A stretch of DNA of 64,000 nucleotides from JAKVAV01 sp047632755. GTDB lineage: Bacteria > Bacteroidota > Bacteroidia > Flavobacteriales_D > Cryomorphaceae. The stretch covers positions 1 to 64,000 of the forward strand of contig JBLIDT010000012.1 of assembly GCA_047632755.1 (NCBI GenBank), given 5' to 3'. Position 1 is the stretch's first letter; each line of letters starts with the position of its first letter. Of the stretch, positions 1 through 8,316 are shown piece by piece. A program made the translations under genes and the position numbers. The notes beneath the pieces were generated by a model. That model made no database searches. It was not told the origin of the DNA and saw nothing but the letters and a program-made list of their open reading frames with translations.

Positions 1-90
1 AATGAACTCTACGATTATACAGATCTAAACAGAGCAACCTTAGAAAACACGCAAAGTGTATTCGGTCTTACCGTTGGAATAAGGATGTAA
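1..90 (+). CDS. C-terminal fragment of a probable outer-membrane protein
   Basis: An open frame runs from the window edge to a TAA at 88-90 and encodes 29 residues. It ends in an alternating hydrophobic strand finishing FGLTVGIRM, which looks like the last strand of an outer-membrane beta-barrel. The family cannot be named from so little. The start lies outside the window. The gene converges on the minus-strand gene at 144-938, with a hairpin between them. Confidence 0.5.
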   Translation, partial: NELYDYTDLNRATLENTQSVFGLTVGIRM

Positions 91-118
91 AAAAAGCCAC
101 TCTAAATTAGAGTGGCTT
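90..118 (-). terminator. Rho-independent terminator of the Nif3/zinc-ribbon operon
   Basis: Positions 94-105 and 107-118 form a 12-bp perfect inverted repeat (AAGCCACTCTAA and its complement) around a one-base centre. Read on the minus strand, the stem is followed by a run of T (complement of 91-95), as expected for intrinsic termination of the gene ending at 144. On the plus strand the T-run is missing, so stopping the gene ending at 90 is less certain. Confidence 0.75.
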
Positions 119-143
119 CGAAATCAATAAGATTGTCTAGTAT

Positions 144-938
144 TTATTTGGAAAGCTTCTTGAACATCGCTTCCATTTTTTCAGTTTCTTCATCGGCCAA
201 TTCTTTGTCGACCAATATTCTTCCACTGTGTTCGTCAACAATTATTTTCATACGAGCCGCTACGTCTAATTGACGCTGTGGTGGGATCTTAATGTAAGAA
301 CCAGCAGAAGCTTCGCGATCGATTGGCACAACAGCCAAACCATTTTTTGAACCGTTTCTAATTCTTTTGTATGCATTCAGAAGCCTCTCATCAATCTTCT
401 TTCCCGCATCCTCAGACTTCTTCGAAAGAGCTTCCTCCTCTTTCTTTGTTTCACCAACGATTTCGTCAAGCTCTTTTTTCTTGATGTCCAAGTCTTTTTG
501 GCGACCTTCCAGCTCCTCGCGAGTGCTGTCGATTACTTCCTTCTTAGATTCAATCTGGGATTGAAACTCCTTGATTCTCTTCTCAGATAATTTGATCTCC
601 AAATCTTGGAATTCAAGTTCTTTGCTCAAAGACTCAAATTCTCGGTTATTTCGAACGTTATTCTGTTGCTCTTTGTACTTCTTAATGAGAGCCTTACTCT
701 CAGTAATAGCATTTTTCTTGCCCGAAACCTCAGTGTCTAAAGACTTCTTTTCCGTCTCTATCTTCTCAAGGCGCGTTGCTAATCCCTCCGTTTCGTCTTC
801 CAAATCTTGAACCTCGAAAGGCAACTCTCCTCGAACTGTACGAATCGTGTCTATACGTGAGTCAATCAGTTGCAAATTGTATAATGCCCTTAACTTATCC
901 TCAGTAGATACGCCTTTTTTGGATTTAGCTGTTGCCAT
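144..938 (-). CDS. Coiled-coil 'C4-type zinc ribbon' family protein lacking its cysteines
   Basis: This 264-residue protein is almost entirely charged coiled coil (about residues 12-185). A C-terminal segment follows with the family hallmark KIPPQRQLD (217-225) and KIIVDEHSGRILVD (231-244). In the DUF164/zinc-ribbon family as I know it, this segment carries two CxxC pairs. Here the four positions are Ser211, Ser214, Asp235 and Ser238, and the whole protein contains no cysteine. It is probably a structural or RNA/protein-binding factor, and no enzymatic role is suggested. It lies 5 nt downstream of the Nif3-like gene, a pairing common in bacteria, and is followed by a terminator. Family assignment is fairly sure; function is unknown. 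Confidence 0.8.
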   Translation of the reverse strand: MATAKSKKGVSTEDKLRALYNLQLIDSRIDTIRTVRGELPFEVQDLEDETEGLATRLEKIETEKKSLDTEVSGKKNAITESKALIKKYKEQQNNVRNNREFESLSKELEFQDLEIKLSEKRIKEFQSQIESKKEVIDSTREELEGRQKDLDIKKKELDEIVGETKKEEEALSKKSEDAGKKIDERLLNAYKRIRNGSKNGLAVVPIDREASAGSYIKIPPQRQLDVAARMKIIVDEHSGRILVDKELADEETEKMEAMFKKLSK

Positions 939-943
939 AAATA

Positions 944-2041
944 TCAGAAATAATGGATTGGATTAGTATTCTTTTGAGTTAAACGGATTGCAAAAGTACT
1001 AAAATTTTGGCGTAGATAATCAGCAATCAGGTCAATCGTAAATCGCTCACTTTCATAGTGTCCGATATCTGCAATCATCAGCTCTCCTTCCGCATCGAAA
1101 AATTCATGGTACTTAAAATCACCTGTGATAAACACATCGGCCCCTGATCGTTTGGCATCATCAAGCAAAAAGCTGCCCGAGCCCCCACAGATAGCGACTT
1201 TCTTAATCTCTCTATTCAGAATTTGAGTGTGCCTGATAACTTTCAGCTGCATCGAATCTTTGAGGAAATTCAAAAAATCAGAGCCTTGCTTTCCTTCTGG
1301 CAACTCACCAACGATTCCAGAACCGACATTTTGATTTTCGTTCTCAAGAGAATGAAGGTAATAGGCCACCTCTTCGTAAGGATGAGATTGTGTCATGGCC
1401 GCCAGAATCTTTGAAGACAGGTGGGTAGGAAATATCATCTCTATTCTTGATTCTTCCTCCTCCTGAGTTTTACCTACAGAGCCGATAACGGGCTTGGCTC
1501 CATCCTCAGGATGAAATGTGCCTATTCCTTCTGTATTAAAACTACAGCTACTGTAATTGCCTATTACGCCTCCGCCTGCTTTGAACATGGCGGTTCTCAC
1601 TTTTTCTGCGTCTCCTTTTGGAACGAAGACAGTTAGCTTATTGAGCGCTCCCTTCTTTGGGCTCAAGATCTTACGATTTGTCAAACCGAGCCGATCTGCG
1701 ATTCTCCCGTTGACTCCAGTCAATACGCTATCAAGATTGGTGTGTATAGCGTAAAGGGCGATATTATTCTTAATCGCTTTTAATATTGTTCGTTCTACAT
1801 AGCTCTTGCCTGTAAGACTCTTCAATCCTTTAAAAACAATAGGGTGATGAGAAACCACCAGGTTGCATCCCTGCTCAATAGCCTCATCTATTATAGCTTC
1901 AGTGCAGTCGAGACTTACCAGAACACCATCCACCTCATCATCTCGATCACCGACCAATAATCCTACATTATCGTATGATTCTGAATACGCAGGAGGAGCC
2001 CATTGCTCGAGGTAGCTACATATCTCTTTAATTTGTGGCAT
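944..2041 (-). CDS. Nif3-like dinuclear metal centre hexameric protein
   Basis: NIF3/YbgI/YqfO-family protein of 365 residues. Metal-ligand motifs are visible: VVSHHPIVF near residue 63, ITGDFKYHEFF and IGHYESE near the C-terminus. The length fits the long form with a PII-like domain inserted in the middle (about residues 125-235). It is sometimes annotated as GTP cyclohydrolase I type 2, but the activity of this family is not firmly settled. I chose the ATG at 2041, not the longer frame reaching 2104, because homologues begin near MPQIKEI. An AAAGGATC sequence sits just upstream, and the longer version would run into lpxK. It probably shares a transcript with the coiled-coil gene downstream. 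Confidence 0.88.
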   Translation of the reverse strand: MPQIKEICSYLEQWAPPAYSESYDNVGLLVGDRDDEVDGVLVSLDCTEAIIDEAIEQGCNLVVSHHPIVFKGLKSLTGKSYVERTILKAIKNNIALYAIHTNLDSVLTGVNGRIADRLGLTNRKILSPKKGALNKLTVFVPKGDAEKVRTAMFKAGGGVIGNYSSCSFNTEGIGTFHPEDGAKPVIGSVGKTQEEEESRIEMIFPTHLSSKILAAMTQSHPYEEVAYYLHSLENENQNVGSGIVGELPEGKQGSDFLNFLKDSMQLKVIRHTQILNREIKKVAICGGSGSFLLDDAKRSGADVFITGDFKYHEFFDAEGELMIADIGHYESERFTIDLIADYLRQNFSTFAIRLTQKNTNPIHYF

Positions 2042-2061
2042 ATTTGATCCTTTCTTTCCAA

Positions 2062-2069
2062 CAAAGCTA
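2062..2069 (-). promoter_or_regulatory. Candidate -7 element for the Nif3 operon
   Basis: On the minus strand this reads TAGCTTTG, an exact match to the Bacteroidota -7 consensus TAnnTTTG, 20 nt before the Nif3 ATG. No exact TTG lies at the expected -33 distance, so support is partial. Confidence 0.35.
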
Positions 2070-2073
2070 AGGA

Positions 2074-3099
2074 ATGCAAGAATTACGAAAGCTTCTATTA
2101 CCATTATCTTGGGTTTATGGCTTCATTTTAAGCTTGCGTCATCTTTTCTATGACACAGGAATTCTCAAAGCCTACAAGCCTTCCCAAAAAACCATAGTGG
2201 TTGGAAATCTTAGCCTTGGCGGCACGGGAAAAACTCCGATGGTCGACTATCTCGTCACGCTGCTAGGAGCTGATAAGGTTGCCGTTCTCAGCCGCGGCTA
2301 TGGAAGAGTGACAAAAGGTACAGTGAAGGTTAACGCCTCCATGGCTGCCGATCAATGCGGCGACGAACCACTTCTCTTGAAGAATAAACACCCGAATCTT
2401 TTTGTGCTGGTGGATGAAAACAGAGCCAGAGGTCTAGAGTACTTAAAAATCAATCATCCTGAAATAGAAACGGTAGTTCTCGATGATGCGATGCAGCACC
2501 GAAAAGTAAAAGCAGACTTTTACCTTCTTTTGTCGACATGGGCTAGACCATTCCATTCCGATTTTCTTTTGCCTGCGGGCAATTTAAGAGATATCAAAAA
2601 ACGAAGTAAAAGCGCACAAGCCATTGTGGTAAGCAAGACACCCCCGAACTCGAGCCGAAATGATCGAGAGCGACTTGCGAGCGAACTAGGTGCGACTGAT
2701 CAGGAGGTTTTCTTTTCAGGTATCTCTTACGGCGAGATTTGTGATCTCTACCCTGATCATTCTGGCGCCAAAGATTTTTCAAATGTGGTGCTATTAACTG
2801 CAATTGCAAATCCACTTCCTTTAGAACAGGAAGCCCAAAAACGCTTCAATGTTCTTAAGCACTTCGAATTTAAAGACCATCACCTGTTTAGCCTTGAAGA
2901 ACTCTTTAAGCTCCGCGATTTTATTGATACTTTTGGGGCTGAAAAACCAATACTAATTACCACCGAAAAAGATGCACAGCGCCTGAAAGCGCATGTACAC
3001 TTTTTTCAAGAAAATAAGATAAGAGTATTGTATTGGAAAATAAAGACAGATTTCGGCAGCGATGCTGAAAGATTCAATTCCATGATTCAATCGATATGA
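2074..3099 (+). CDS. lpxK: Tetraacyldisaccharide 4'-kinase
   Basis: LpxK phosphorylates the 4' position of tetraacyldisaccharide-1-phosphate in lipid A biosynthesis, at the inner face of the inner membrane. The 341-residue protein has the typical hydrophobic, amphipathic N-terminus (LLLPLSWVYGFILSLRHL) and the P-loop VVGNLSLGGTGKTPM at about residues 42-56. LDDAMQHR (about 137-144) follows, and the length suits the family. It is transcribed divergently from Nif3 with 32 nt between the starts. Its stop overlaps the next start by ATGA, so it heads a coupled five-gene run that also contains lpxH, another lipid A enzyme. Confidence 0.95.
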   Translation: MQELRKLLLPLSWVYGFILSLRHLFYDTGILKAYKPSQKTIVVGNLSLGGTGKTPMVDYLVTLLGADKVAVLSRGYGRVTKGTVKVNASMAADQCGDEPLLLKNKHPNLFVLVDENRARGLEYLKINHPEIETVVLDDAMQHRKVKADFYLLLSTWARPFHSDFLLPAGNLRDIKKRSKSAQAIVVSKTPPNSSRNDRERLASELGATDQEVFFSGISYGEICDLYPDHSGAKDFSNVVLLTAIANPLPLEQEAQKRFNVLKHFEFKDHHLFSLEELFKLRDFIDTFGAEKPILITTEKDAQRLKAHVHFFQENKIRVLYWKIKTDFGSDAERFNSMIQSI

Positions 3100-3914
3100 A
3101 CGAGACCCAACTCAACAATTCCCTCAATTTTCTGAAGCAACACTTTGGAGAACTCAAGCCACAAGTAGGAATAATCTTAGGATCAGGACTAGACGCGGTC
3201 GCCGAGAAAATTTTGGTGAAGAAAAGAATCAGCTACAGTGAAATCCCTGACTTTCCGCAATCAACGGTGGTAGGACATAAGGGTGAATTCATTCTCGGTG
3301 ATTTGGGTGGGAAAACCGTCCTAGCAATGAGAGGAAGATTTCACTTCTACGAAGGATACTCAATGGAAAAGGTCGTGGCTCCAGTGCGAATTATGGCATT
3401 GATGGGAATCGAGCTTTTAATGGTTTCAAACGCTTGCGGAGGAGTGAATCCAGATTTTGAAATAGGAGATGTGATGATCATCAGTGACCACATCAATCTT
3501 TTCCCAACTAATCCGCTTATGGGCCCAAACAATGACAAATGGGGCCCAAGGTTTCCAGACATGAGTCAGGCTTATGATTGGGAGCTCATCAAGAGCGCAG
3601 AAGCAATTGCAGAAGCAAAAGGGATTGCGGTACAAAAAGGAGTTTACGCAGGATTATCAGGTCCTTGTTTAGAAACTCCTGCTGAATACAAGTATGTAAG
3701 AATTCTCGGAGCCGATGCAGTAGGAATGAGCACCGTTCCCGAGGTTATTGCGGCCCGACATATGGGGGTAAGGTGTTTTGGGATGAGCGTAATTACTGAT
3801 CTGGGTGTGGAAGGAAGAATAGTTGAAACGACACACGAAGATGTCGTTCGCGCAGCAAATGCATCTTCTTCTAAGATGGTCCAGATTTTCGAAGGTGTGA
3901 TTGAGAAGCTATGA
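3096..3914 (+). CDS. punA: Purine-nucleoside phosphorylase (trimeric type)
   Basis: Phosphorolysis of purine (deoxy)nucleosides to base and (deoxy)ribose-1-phosphate, a cytosolic salvage step. The 272-residue protein shows the class I/trimeric PNP signatures: ILGSGLDAV (phosphate loop, about 27-35), GHKGEF, RGRFHFYEGY, SNACGG, GLSGPCLETPAEY (about 188-200), GADAVGMSTVPEVI and VITDLG. All expected active-site segments are present and the length is normal. It overlaps lpxK and gatB by 4 nt on each side, suggesting translational coupling. The neighbours share no pathway with it, so the operon looks like a housekeeping cluster. Confidence 0.93.
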   Translation: MNETQLNNSLNFLKQHFGELKPQVGIILGSGLDAVAEKILVKKRISYSEIPDFPQSTVVGHKGEFILGDLGGKTVLAMRGRFHFYEGYSMEKVVAPVRIMALMGIELLMVSNACGGVNPDFEIGDVMIISDHINLFPTNPLMGPNNDKWGPRFPDMSQAYDWELIKSAEAIAEAKGIAVQKGVYAGLSGPCLETPAEYKYVRILGADAVGMSTVPEVIAARHMGVRCFGMSVITDLGVEGRIVETTHEDVVRAANASSSKMVQIFEGVIEKL

Positions 3915-5377
3915 TCGAAGAAAGAACAGAAATATTAGAAAAATACCAGTTAGTAGTGGGGCTTGAAGTTCACGCTCAGTTGCAAACCAAGTCAAAGGCG
4001 TACGCTGGAGACTTAAACTCTTATGGCAGTCTTCCTAATTCAAACACTTCTCCCCTTACGCTAGGACACCCAGGCACATTGCCGAGGGTGAATAAAGAAA
4101 TAATAGAATACGCCATAAAACTGGGTCTTGCGACGAATTGTTCGATAACTAGAGCCATGCACTTTGCGCGAAAAAATTACTTCTATGCCGATTTGCCGAA
4201 AGGCTATCAAATCACCCAAGACACAACCCCGATTTGCACAGAAGGATTCCTCGACGTAAAGGATGCCGACAATCAAATTAGGCGCATAGGCATAACCAGA
4301 ATTCACATTGAGGAAGATGCAGGTAAGAGTATTCACGACCAAGATCCATTCAATACGCTGGTTGATTTAAATCGTGCAGGCGTTCCGCTCTTGGAAATTG
4401 TCTCAGAGCCCGACATTCGAACCATGGAAGAAGCTTACAATTTCTTGGCGGAGGTTCGTCGCTTGGTTCGATACCTCGAAATTTGTGATGGAAACATGGA
4501 AGAGGGGAGCATGCGGTGCGATGCCAACGTATCGGTAATGTTGAAAGGCGCGAAGGAGTATGGAAACCGTTGCGAAGTAAAGAACATGAACTCCCTGCGA
4601 AACGTGCAGAGAGCCATCGAGTTTGAAATGAAGCGACAGATTGAAATAGTGGAAAATGGTGGACAGGTAATCCAGCAGACCAGAAGTTTTGATGCTGTCC
4701 AAGGAACAACGTTTGCCCTTAGAGGAAAAGAAAATGCACACGATTACCGGTATTTCCCGGAGCCAGATATTCAGCCGCTCACTTTAGAGCAGGAAGACAT
4801 TGATCGTGTAAGGAAGCTTATGCCTCCCCTGCCCAATGAACTCTTTAAAAAATACATTAACGAGCTAAAGCTATCAGAATACGATGCGGGAATTTTGATA
4901 GAATCAAAACCCATTGCCCTGTATTTTAACGAATTGATTCAGCACACAAAAAACTACAAAGCTGCGGCAAATTGGGTCATCGGGGAGATCAAATCACACT
5001 TGAATCAAACTGCGACTTCTATTGAAAATTTCCCTTTGAAACCTGCTCAAATTGCAGAGATCATTGCACTAATAGATTCAGACAAGATCAGCAACTCGGC
5101 TGCTTCGCAACAGCTATTTCCAAAGTATGTGGAGCAACCAACCCAAACGGCTGCTGAAATAGCCGATAGTGAAAACTTACTGCAAGAAAGCGATGATGAC
5201 TGGCTCGACGAGCTAGCTCAAAAGGCGATTGCTACATTTCCAGATAAAGCCGAGGCCTACAGAAAGGGCAACAAAGGACTTCTTGGTTTATTTATGGGGG
5301 AAGTGATGAAACTTTCAAATAGAAAAGCCAACCCCAAGATGGCCAGTGAAATTCTTAGAAAACTACTTGAACAATGA
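3911..5377 (+). CDS. gatB: Asp-tRNA(Asn)/Glu-tRNA(Gln) amidotransferase subunit B
   Basis: GatB is the kinase/tRNA-binding subunit of the GatCAB complex, which converts misacylated Glu-tRNA(Gln) or Asp-tRNA(Asn). The 488-residue protein starts its core with YQLVVGLEVHAQL (about 12-24). It continues with YADLPKGYQITQ, HIEEDAGKS, DLNRAGVPLLEIVSEPD and MRCDANVS, all classic GatB motifs. The C-terminal part (about 335-488) is the GatB/YqeY tRNA-binding domain, ending in the helical MASEILRKLLEQ. gatA and gatC are not beside it. It overlaps the preceding and following genes by ATGA. Confidence 0.96.
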   Translation: MIEERTEILEKYQLVVGLEVHAQLQTKSKAYAGDLNSYGSLPNSNTSPLTLGHPGTLPRVNKEIIEYAIKLGLATNCSITRAMHFARKNYFYADLPKGYQITQDTTPICTEGFLDVKDADNQIRRIGITRIHIEEDAGKSIHDQDPFNTLVDLNRAGVPLLEIVSEPDIRTMEEAYNFLAEVRRLVRYLEICDGNMEEGSMRCDANVSVMLKGAKEYGNRCEVKNMNSLRNVQRAIEFEMKRQIEIVENGGQVIQQTRSFDAVQGTTFALRGKENAHDYRYFPEPDIQPLTLEQEDIDRVRKLMPPLPNELFKKYINELKLSEYDAGILIESKPIALYFNELIQHTKNYKAAANWVIGEIKSHLNQTATSIENFPLKPAQIAEIIALIDSDKISNSAASQQLFPKYVEQPTQTAAEIADSENLLQESDDDWLDELAQKAIATFPDKAEAYRKGNKGLLGLFMGEVMKLSNRKANPKMASEILRKLLEQ

Positions 5378-6504
5378 GAATTAAATTAAGTCTGCTCCTA
5401 TTGATCACAGCTGGTTTGATGAGCTGTGAAAATCAACAGAAAGTGAGTACCATTTCGGGGAAAATTACAAACGCCCGTGTGCAGTCAATTTCTCTGATTG
5501 CCTACAACAATGGAATGCCTGATACCCTGAGAAATGTAGGATTAGATCCCGATGGAACTTTTACACTTGAGTTCAAAGCAGGAAGACCTGACTTCTACAC
5601 TTTGGCATTGAGCGAAGAAAACTCGCTGGTTTTGATCTTGGATAGCACCAATTCAACTGTGGTAATAGATGGTGATGCCGAAATGCTTCGAGAGACTTAC
5701 ACCATTTCTGGAAGTGAAGAAAGCGAGCGTTTACGGGATCTTCTTGTGAGTACAAACACGTTCGAAAAGGAATTGGACTCTTTAATGACAGTTCTTCGCT
5801 CTTTCGCAACAACTGGTGAGGGAGAAAAAAGAGCTGAACTGGGGAACTCATACAATCAATCCAGAAAAGCTTACAGAGACTACTTGATTGATTTTATAAA
5901 TAGTGATCCTGGGAAACTTGCAAATTTCACAGCTTTGCAAAGGCTCAACATGAAGGAGGACATGGAGCATTTCATAACGGTAAGAGATGCACTGTCGACG
6001 AAATTGCAAGGAAACTATTTCTTTGATAAGCTGAGTGATCAAATCGCAGGCATGGAAAACCAAGTGCGAATAGAAAACCTATTGAATACTGGCACTTTGG
6101 CGCCTGAAATTGCATTACCAAATCCAAGAGGAGAAATCATTAAACTTTCTGATTTCCGAGGAAATTATGTCCTAATAGATTTTTGGGCATCCTGGTGCAA
6201 GCCATGCCGTATGGAGAATCCAAATGTTGTGAGGATGTACAACAAGTACGCGAACAAAAATTTCGAAATATTTGGTGTTTCTCTTGACAGAAATAAGGAG
6301 AAATGGGAGAATGCTATTGTCAAAGATAACCTTCAGTGGCCTAATGTTAGCGACTTAAAATTTTGGCAATCAGCCGCCGCTGAGCTTTACAATGTGAAGA
6401 GTATCCCTTTCACTGTATTGATTGACCCAGAAGGAAAGGTAATCGCTACAAAGCTTCGAGGAGCAGCCTTGGAGAAAAAGCTTGACGAGATCTTCAACAC
6501 CTAA
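5374..6504 (+). CDS. TlpA-like thioredoxin-fold lipoprotein with DUF4369-like N-terminus
   Basis: The 376-residue protein begins with a lipoprotein signal (cleavage before Cys18, LMSC). A beta-rich N-terminal region (about 24-115), resembling the DUF4369 domain common in Bacteroidota, is followed by a helical linker. A TlpA/AhpC-type thioredoxin domain occupies 240-376. The redox motif is WASWCKPC with Cys275 and Cys278. It likely acts as a periplasmic thiol:disulfide reductase. No acidic residues follow the lipid-modified Cys, which argues for periplasmic rather than surface location. It is translationally coupled to gatB by ATGA. The redox partner cannot be deduced. Confidence 0.88.
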   Translation: MRIKLSLLLLITAGLMSCENQQKVSTISGKITNARVQSISLIAYNNGMPDTLRNVGLDPDGTFTLEFKAGRPDFYTLALSEENSLVLILDSTNSTVVIDGDAEMLRETYTISGSEESERLRDLLVSTNTFEKELDSLMTVLRSFATTGEGEKRAELGNSYNQSRKAYRDYLIDFINSDPGKLANFTALQRLNMKEDMEHFITVRDALSTKLQGNYFFDKLSDQIAGMENQVRIENLLNTGTLAPEIALPNPRGEIIKLSDFRGNYVLIDFWASWCKPCRMENPNVVRMYNKYANKNFEIFGVSLDRNKEKWENAIVKDNLQWPNVSDLKFWQSAAAELYNVKSIPFTVLIDPEGKVIATKLRGAALEKKLDEIFNT

Positions 6505-6507
6505 TTT

Positions 6508-7275
6508 ATGAAGAAGTACTTCTTCGCTTCCGATTTTCACTTAGGCTCTCCCACTCCTGAAGACAGCCTTGTAAGAGAGAAAAAAGTCGTTCAGTGGCTC
6601 GAAGAAGTTCGTCACGAGGCAGAAGAAATTTTTATTCTCGGTGACGTGTTTGACTTCTGGTTTGAATACAAAACAGTAGTACCGCGTGGACATGTCAGAC
6701 TTTTGGGTAAGCTCGCCGAGATCGTTGATTCAGGAACCAAAGTGCATTGGTTTATTGGAAACCACGACATGTGGATTTTCGATTATCTCCCAACAGAAAT
6801 TGGTGTAGAAATTCATCGAGAACCGATTCAACGGACCCTGAACGGAAAGAAGTTCTACATTGGCCATGGTGATGGATTAGGCCCGGGCGACCATGGATAT
6901 AAGCTCATCAAGAAAGTCTTTAGATCTAGTCTTTGTCAGTGGTTATTTGCCAGGCTGCATCCGAACTTTGGGATTGGCTTAGCCAATTTCTTTTCGAAGA
7001 CGAGCAGAAAGAAAGGAGTAGAAAGCGACAAAGTTTTTTTGGGAGCTGAAGAAGAATGGTTGGCTATCTACTCGAACGAAATAGCAGAAAAAGAACATTT
7101 CGACTACTTCTTATTTGGCCATCGGCATTTACCCATGCTGATCGAGCTGAGCAATGGTGGCGAATACATCAATCTTGGCGACTGGATAAACAACTATACC
7201 TATGCGGTATTTGAAGAGAAAGTTGAATTGAAAAGCTACGGGGCCAATCCTACAATTTATTCCAATAAACGATAA
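6508..7275 (+). CDS. lpxH: UDP-2,3-diacylglucosamine diphosphatase
   Basis: Calcineurin-like metallophosphatase of 255 residues. Ordered metal-binding motifs are DFHLG (9-13), GDVFDFW (45-51), GNHDMW (84-89), GHGDGLGPGD (about 120-129) and FGHRHLP near 207. The family hydrolyses UDP-2,3-diacylglucosamine to lipid X in lipid A biosynthesis, which fits lpxK four genes upstream. The start lies 3 nt after the preceding stop. The last 26 nt overlap, tail to tail, the end of the minus-strand GAPDH gene, so no separate terminator exists here. A generic phosphoesterase is the alternative, but the DFWFEY and GDGLGPGD segments favour LpxH. Confidence 0.9.
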   Translation: MKKYFFASDFHLGSPTPEDSLVREKKVVQWLEEVRHEAEEIFILGDVFDFWFEYKTVVPRGHVRLLGKLAEIVDSGTKVHWFIGNHDMWIFDYLPTEIGVEIHREPIQRTLNGKKFYIGHGDGLGPGDHGYKLIKKVFRSSLCQWLFARLHPNFGIGLANFFSKTSRKKGVESDKVFLGAEEEWLAIYSNEIAEKEHFDYFLFGHRHLPMLIELSNGGEYINLGDWINNYTYAVFEEKVELKSYGANPTIYSNKR

Positions 7276-8254
7276 GGTCGCATAGTCTCGACGCGTATCC
7301 CATTTCATTATCATACCAGCCTACCACCTTCACGAGATTGCCGATAACAGAAGTTAGTTGGCTATCAAACACACACGAATGCGTATTTCCGATGATGTCT
7401 GAACTAACCAAGGGTTTGTCGGTGTATTCCAAATAGTTCTTCCATGAGCCTTTACTGGCGTTTAGGAATAGCTCGTTGATCTCGTCTGCCGTAGCCGTTT
7501 TCTTCACTGAGTATGTAACATCAGTAAGAGAACCATTGGGTACTGGCACTCTTATGCCAGCTCCACCCAAGTAACCTTCAAGGTGAGGGAAGATTTTTGT
7601 TATTGCCTTAGCCGCTCCAGTGGAGGTTGGAATAATTGACAATGCAGCAGCCCGTGCTCGCCTGAGGTCTTTGTGCATTGTATCGTGCAAGGCTTGATCA
7701 CCAGTATAGCTGTGTACAGTCGTGATATAGCCGCTTTCGATTCCAAGTTCCTTATCGATTATATCAACCAAAGGGGCAGCGCAATTGGTGGTACATGAAG
7801 CATTCGAAATCAGTCTATCCGATGCATTCAACTGGTGTTCATTGGCACCTAAAACAATCGTCTTAACCTCTTCATCAGAAGCTACTGCGCTAATCAAACA
7901 TTTGTCTGCGCTCTGGAAATGGGCGGAGGCTTCTGAAACTTTTTTGAATTTTCCAGTGCTTTCTAGAATAAGATCAGGCTCAAGGTTTTTCCATGGAATA
8001 GAGCCCGGAGAAAGCTCATGAAAAACAGGAATTGACTGATCATGCACTAAGAGCTCATTCTGGCGATAATCGACAGCGTGCGACCAAGTGCCTTGAACAC
8101 TGTCATACTTCAATAAATGACTCATCGCTTCAATATGCCCTGGATCATTGATCGCTACAATCTCGATTTGATGCGCATAGTCTTCGAAAACACGTCGAGT
8201 AAAACAGCGACCTATTCTTCCAAAGCCATTTATTGCAACTCTTATTTTTTTCAT
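7250..8254 (-). CDS. gap: Glyceraldehyde-3-phosphate dehydrogenase, type I
   Basis: The 334-residue protein has the Rossmann motif INGFGRIGR (8-16) and Asp37 in AINDP after the second strand, as in NAD-binding forms. The catalytic SNASCTTNC has its nucleophile at Cys154. Further GAPDH signatures are TTVHSYTGDQ, PTSTGAAKAI and WYDNEMGYASRL. It oxidises glyceraldehyde-3-phosphate to 1,3-bisphosphoglycerate or runs in reverse. Divergent stretches such as the NDPGHIEAM segment raise the possibility that it is a second, anabolic paralogue rather than the main glycolytic enzyme; this is an inference. It is 62 nt downstream of the secreted beta-propeller gene, with a terminator in between. Confidence 0.93.
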   Translation of the reverse strand: MKKIRVAINGFGRIGRCFTRRVFEDYAHQIEIVAINDPGHIEAMSHLLKYDSVQGTWSHAVDYRQNELLVHDQSIPVFHELSPGSIPWKNLEPDLILESTGKFKKVSEASAHFQSADKCLISAVASDEEVKTIVLGANEHQLNASDRLISNASCTTNCAAPLVDIIDKELGIESGYITTVHSYTGDQALHDTMHKDLRRARAAALSIIPTSTGAAKAITKIFPHLEGYLGGAGIRVPVPNGSLTDVTYSVKKTATADEINELFLNASKGSWKNYLEYTDKPLVSSDIIGNTHSCVFDSQLTSVIGNLVKVVGWYDNEMGYASRLCDLIVYWNKL

Positions 8255-8260
8255 AGAAAC

Positions 8261-8295
8261 AAAAAAGGGTGAATCAGAAACCTCTGACCCACCCT
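8261..8295 (-). terminator. Rho-independent terminator of the T9SS beta-propeller gene
   Basis: On the minus strand a stem GGGTGGGTCAGA / TCTGATTCACCC (one internal mismatch pair) with a GGTT loop is followed by TTTTTTG. It sits just after the stop at 8317 and only 6 nt before the GAPDH start, so it separates the two genes unless read through. Confidence 0.75.
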
Positions 8296-8316
8296 CAAAT
8301 TTGATGAATATATTTC

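Noticed and set aside
2042..2104. Longer version of the Nif3 gene starting at 2104
   Set aside because: It would overlap the divergent lpxK coding region. The added residues look like lpxK antisense, and the ATG at 2041 has purine-rich sequence upstream.
4350..4709. Minus-strand open frames of 112-119 residues inside gatB
   Set aside because: gatB is a complete conserved gene on plus. The antisense frames overlap each other in different frames and have no recognisable features.
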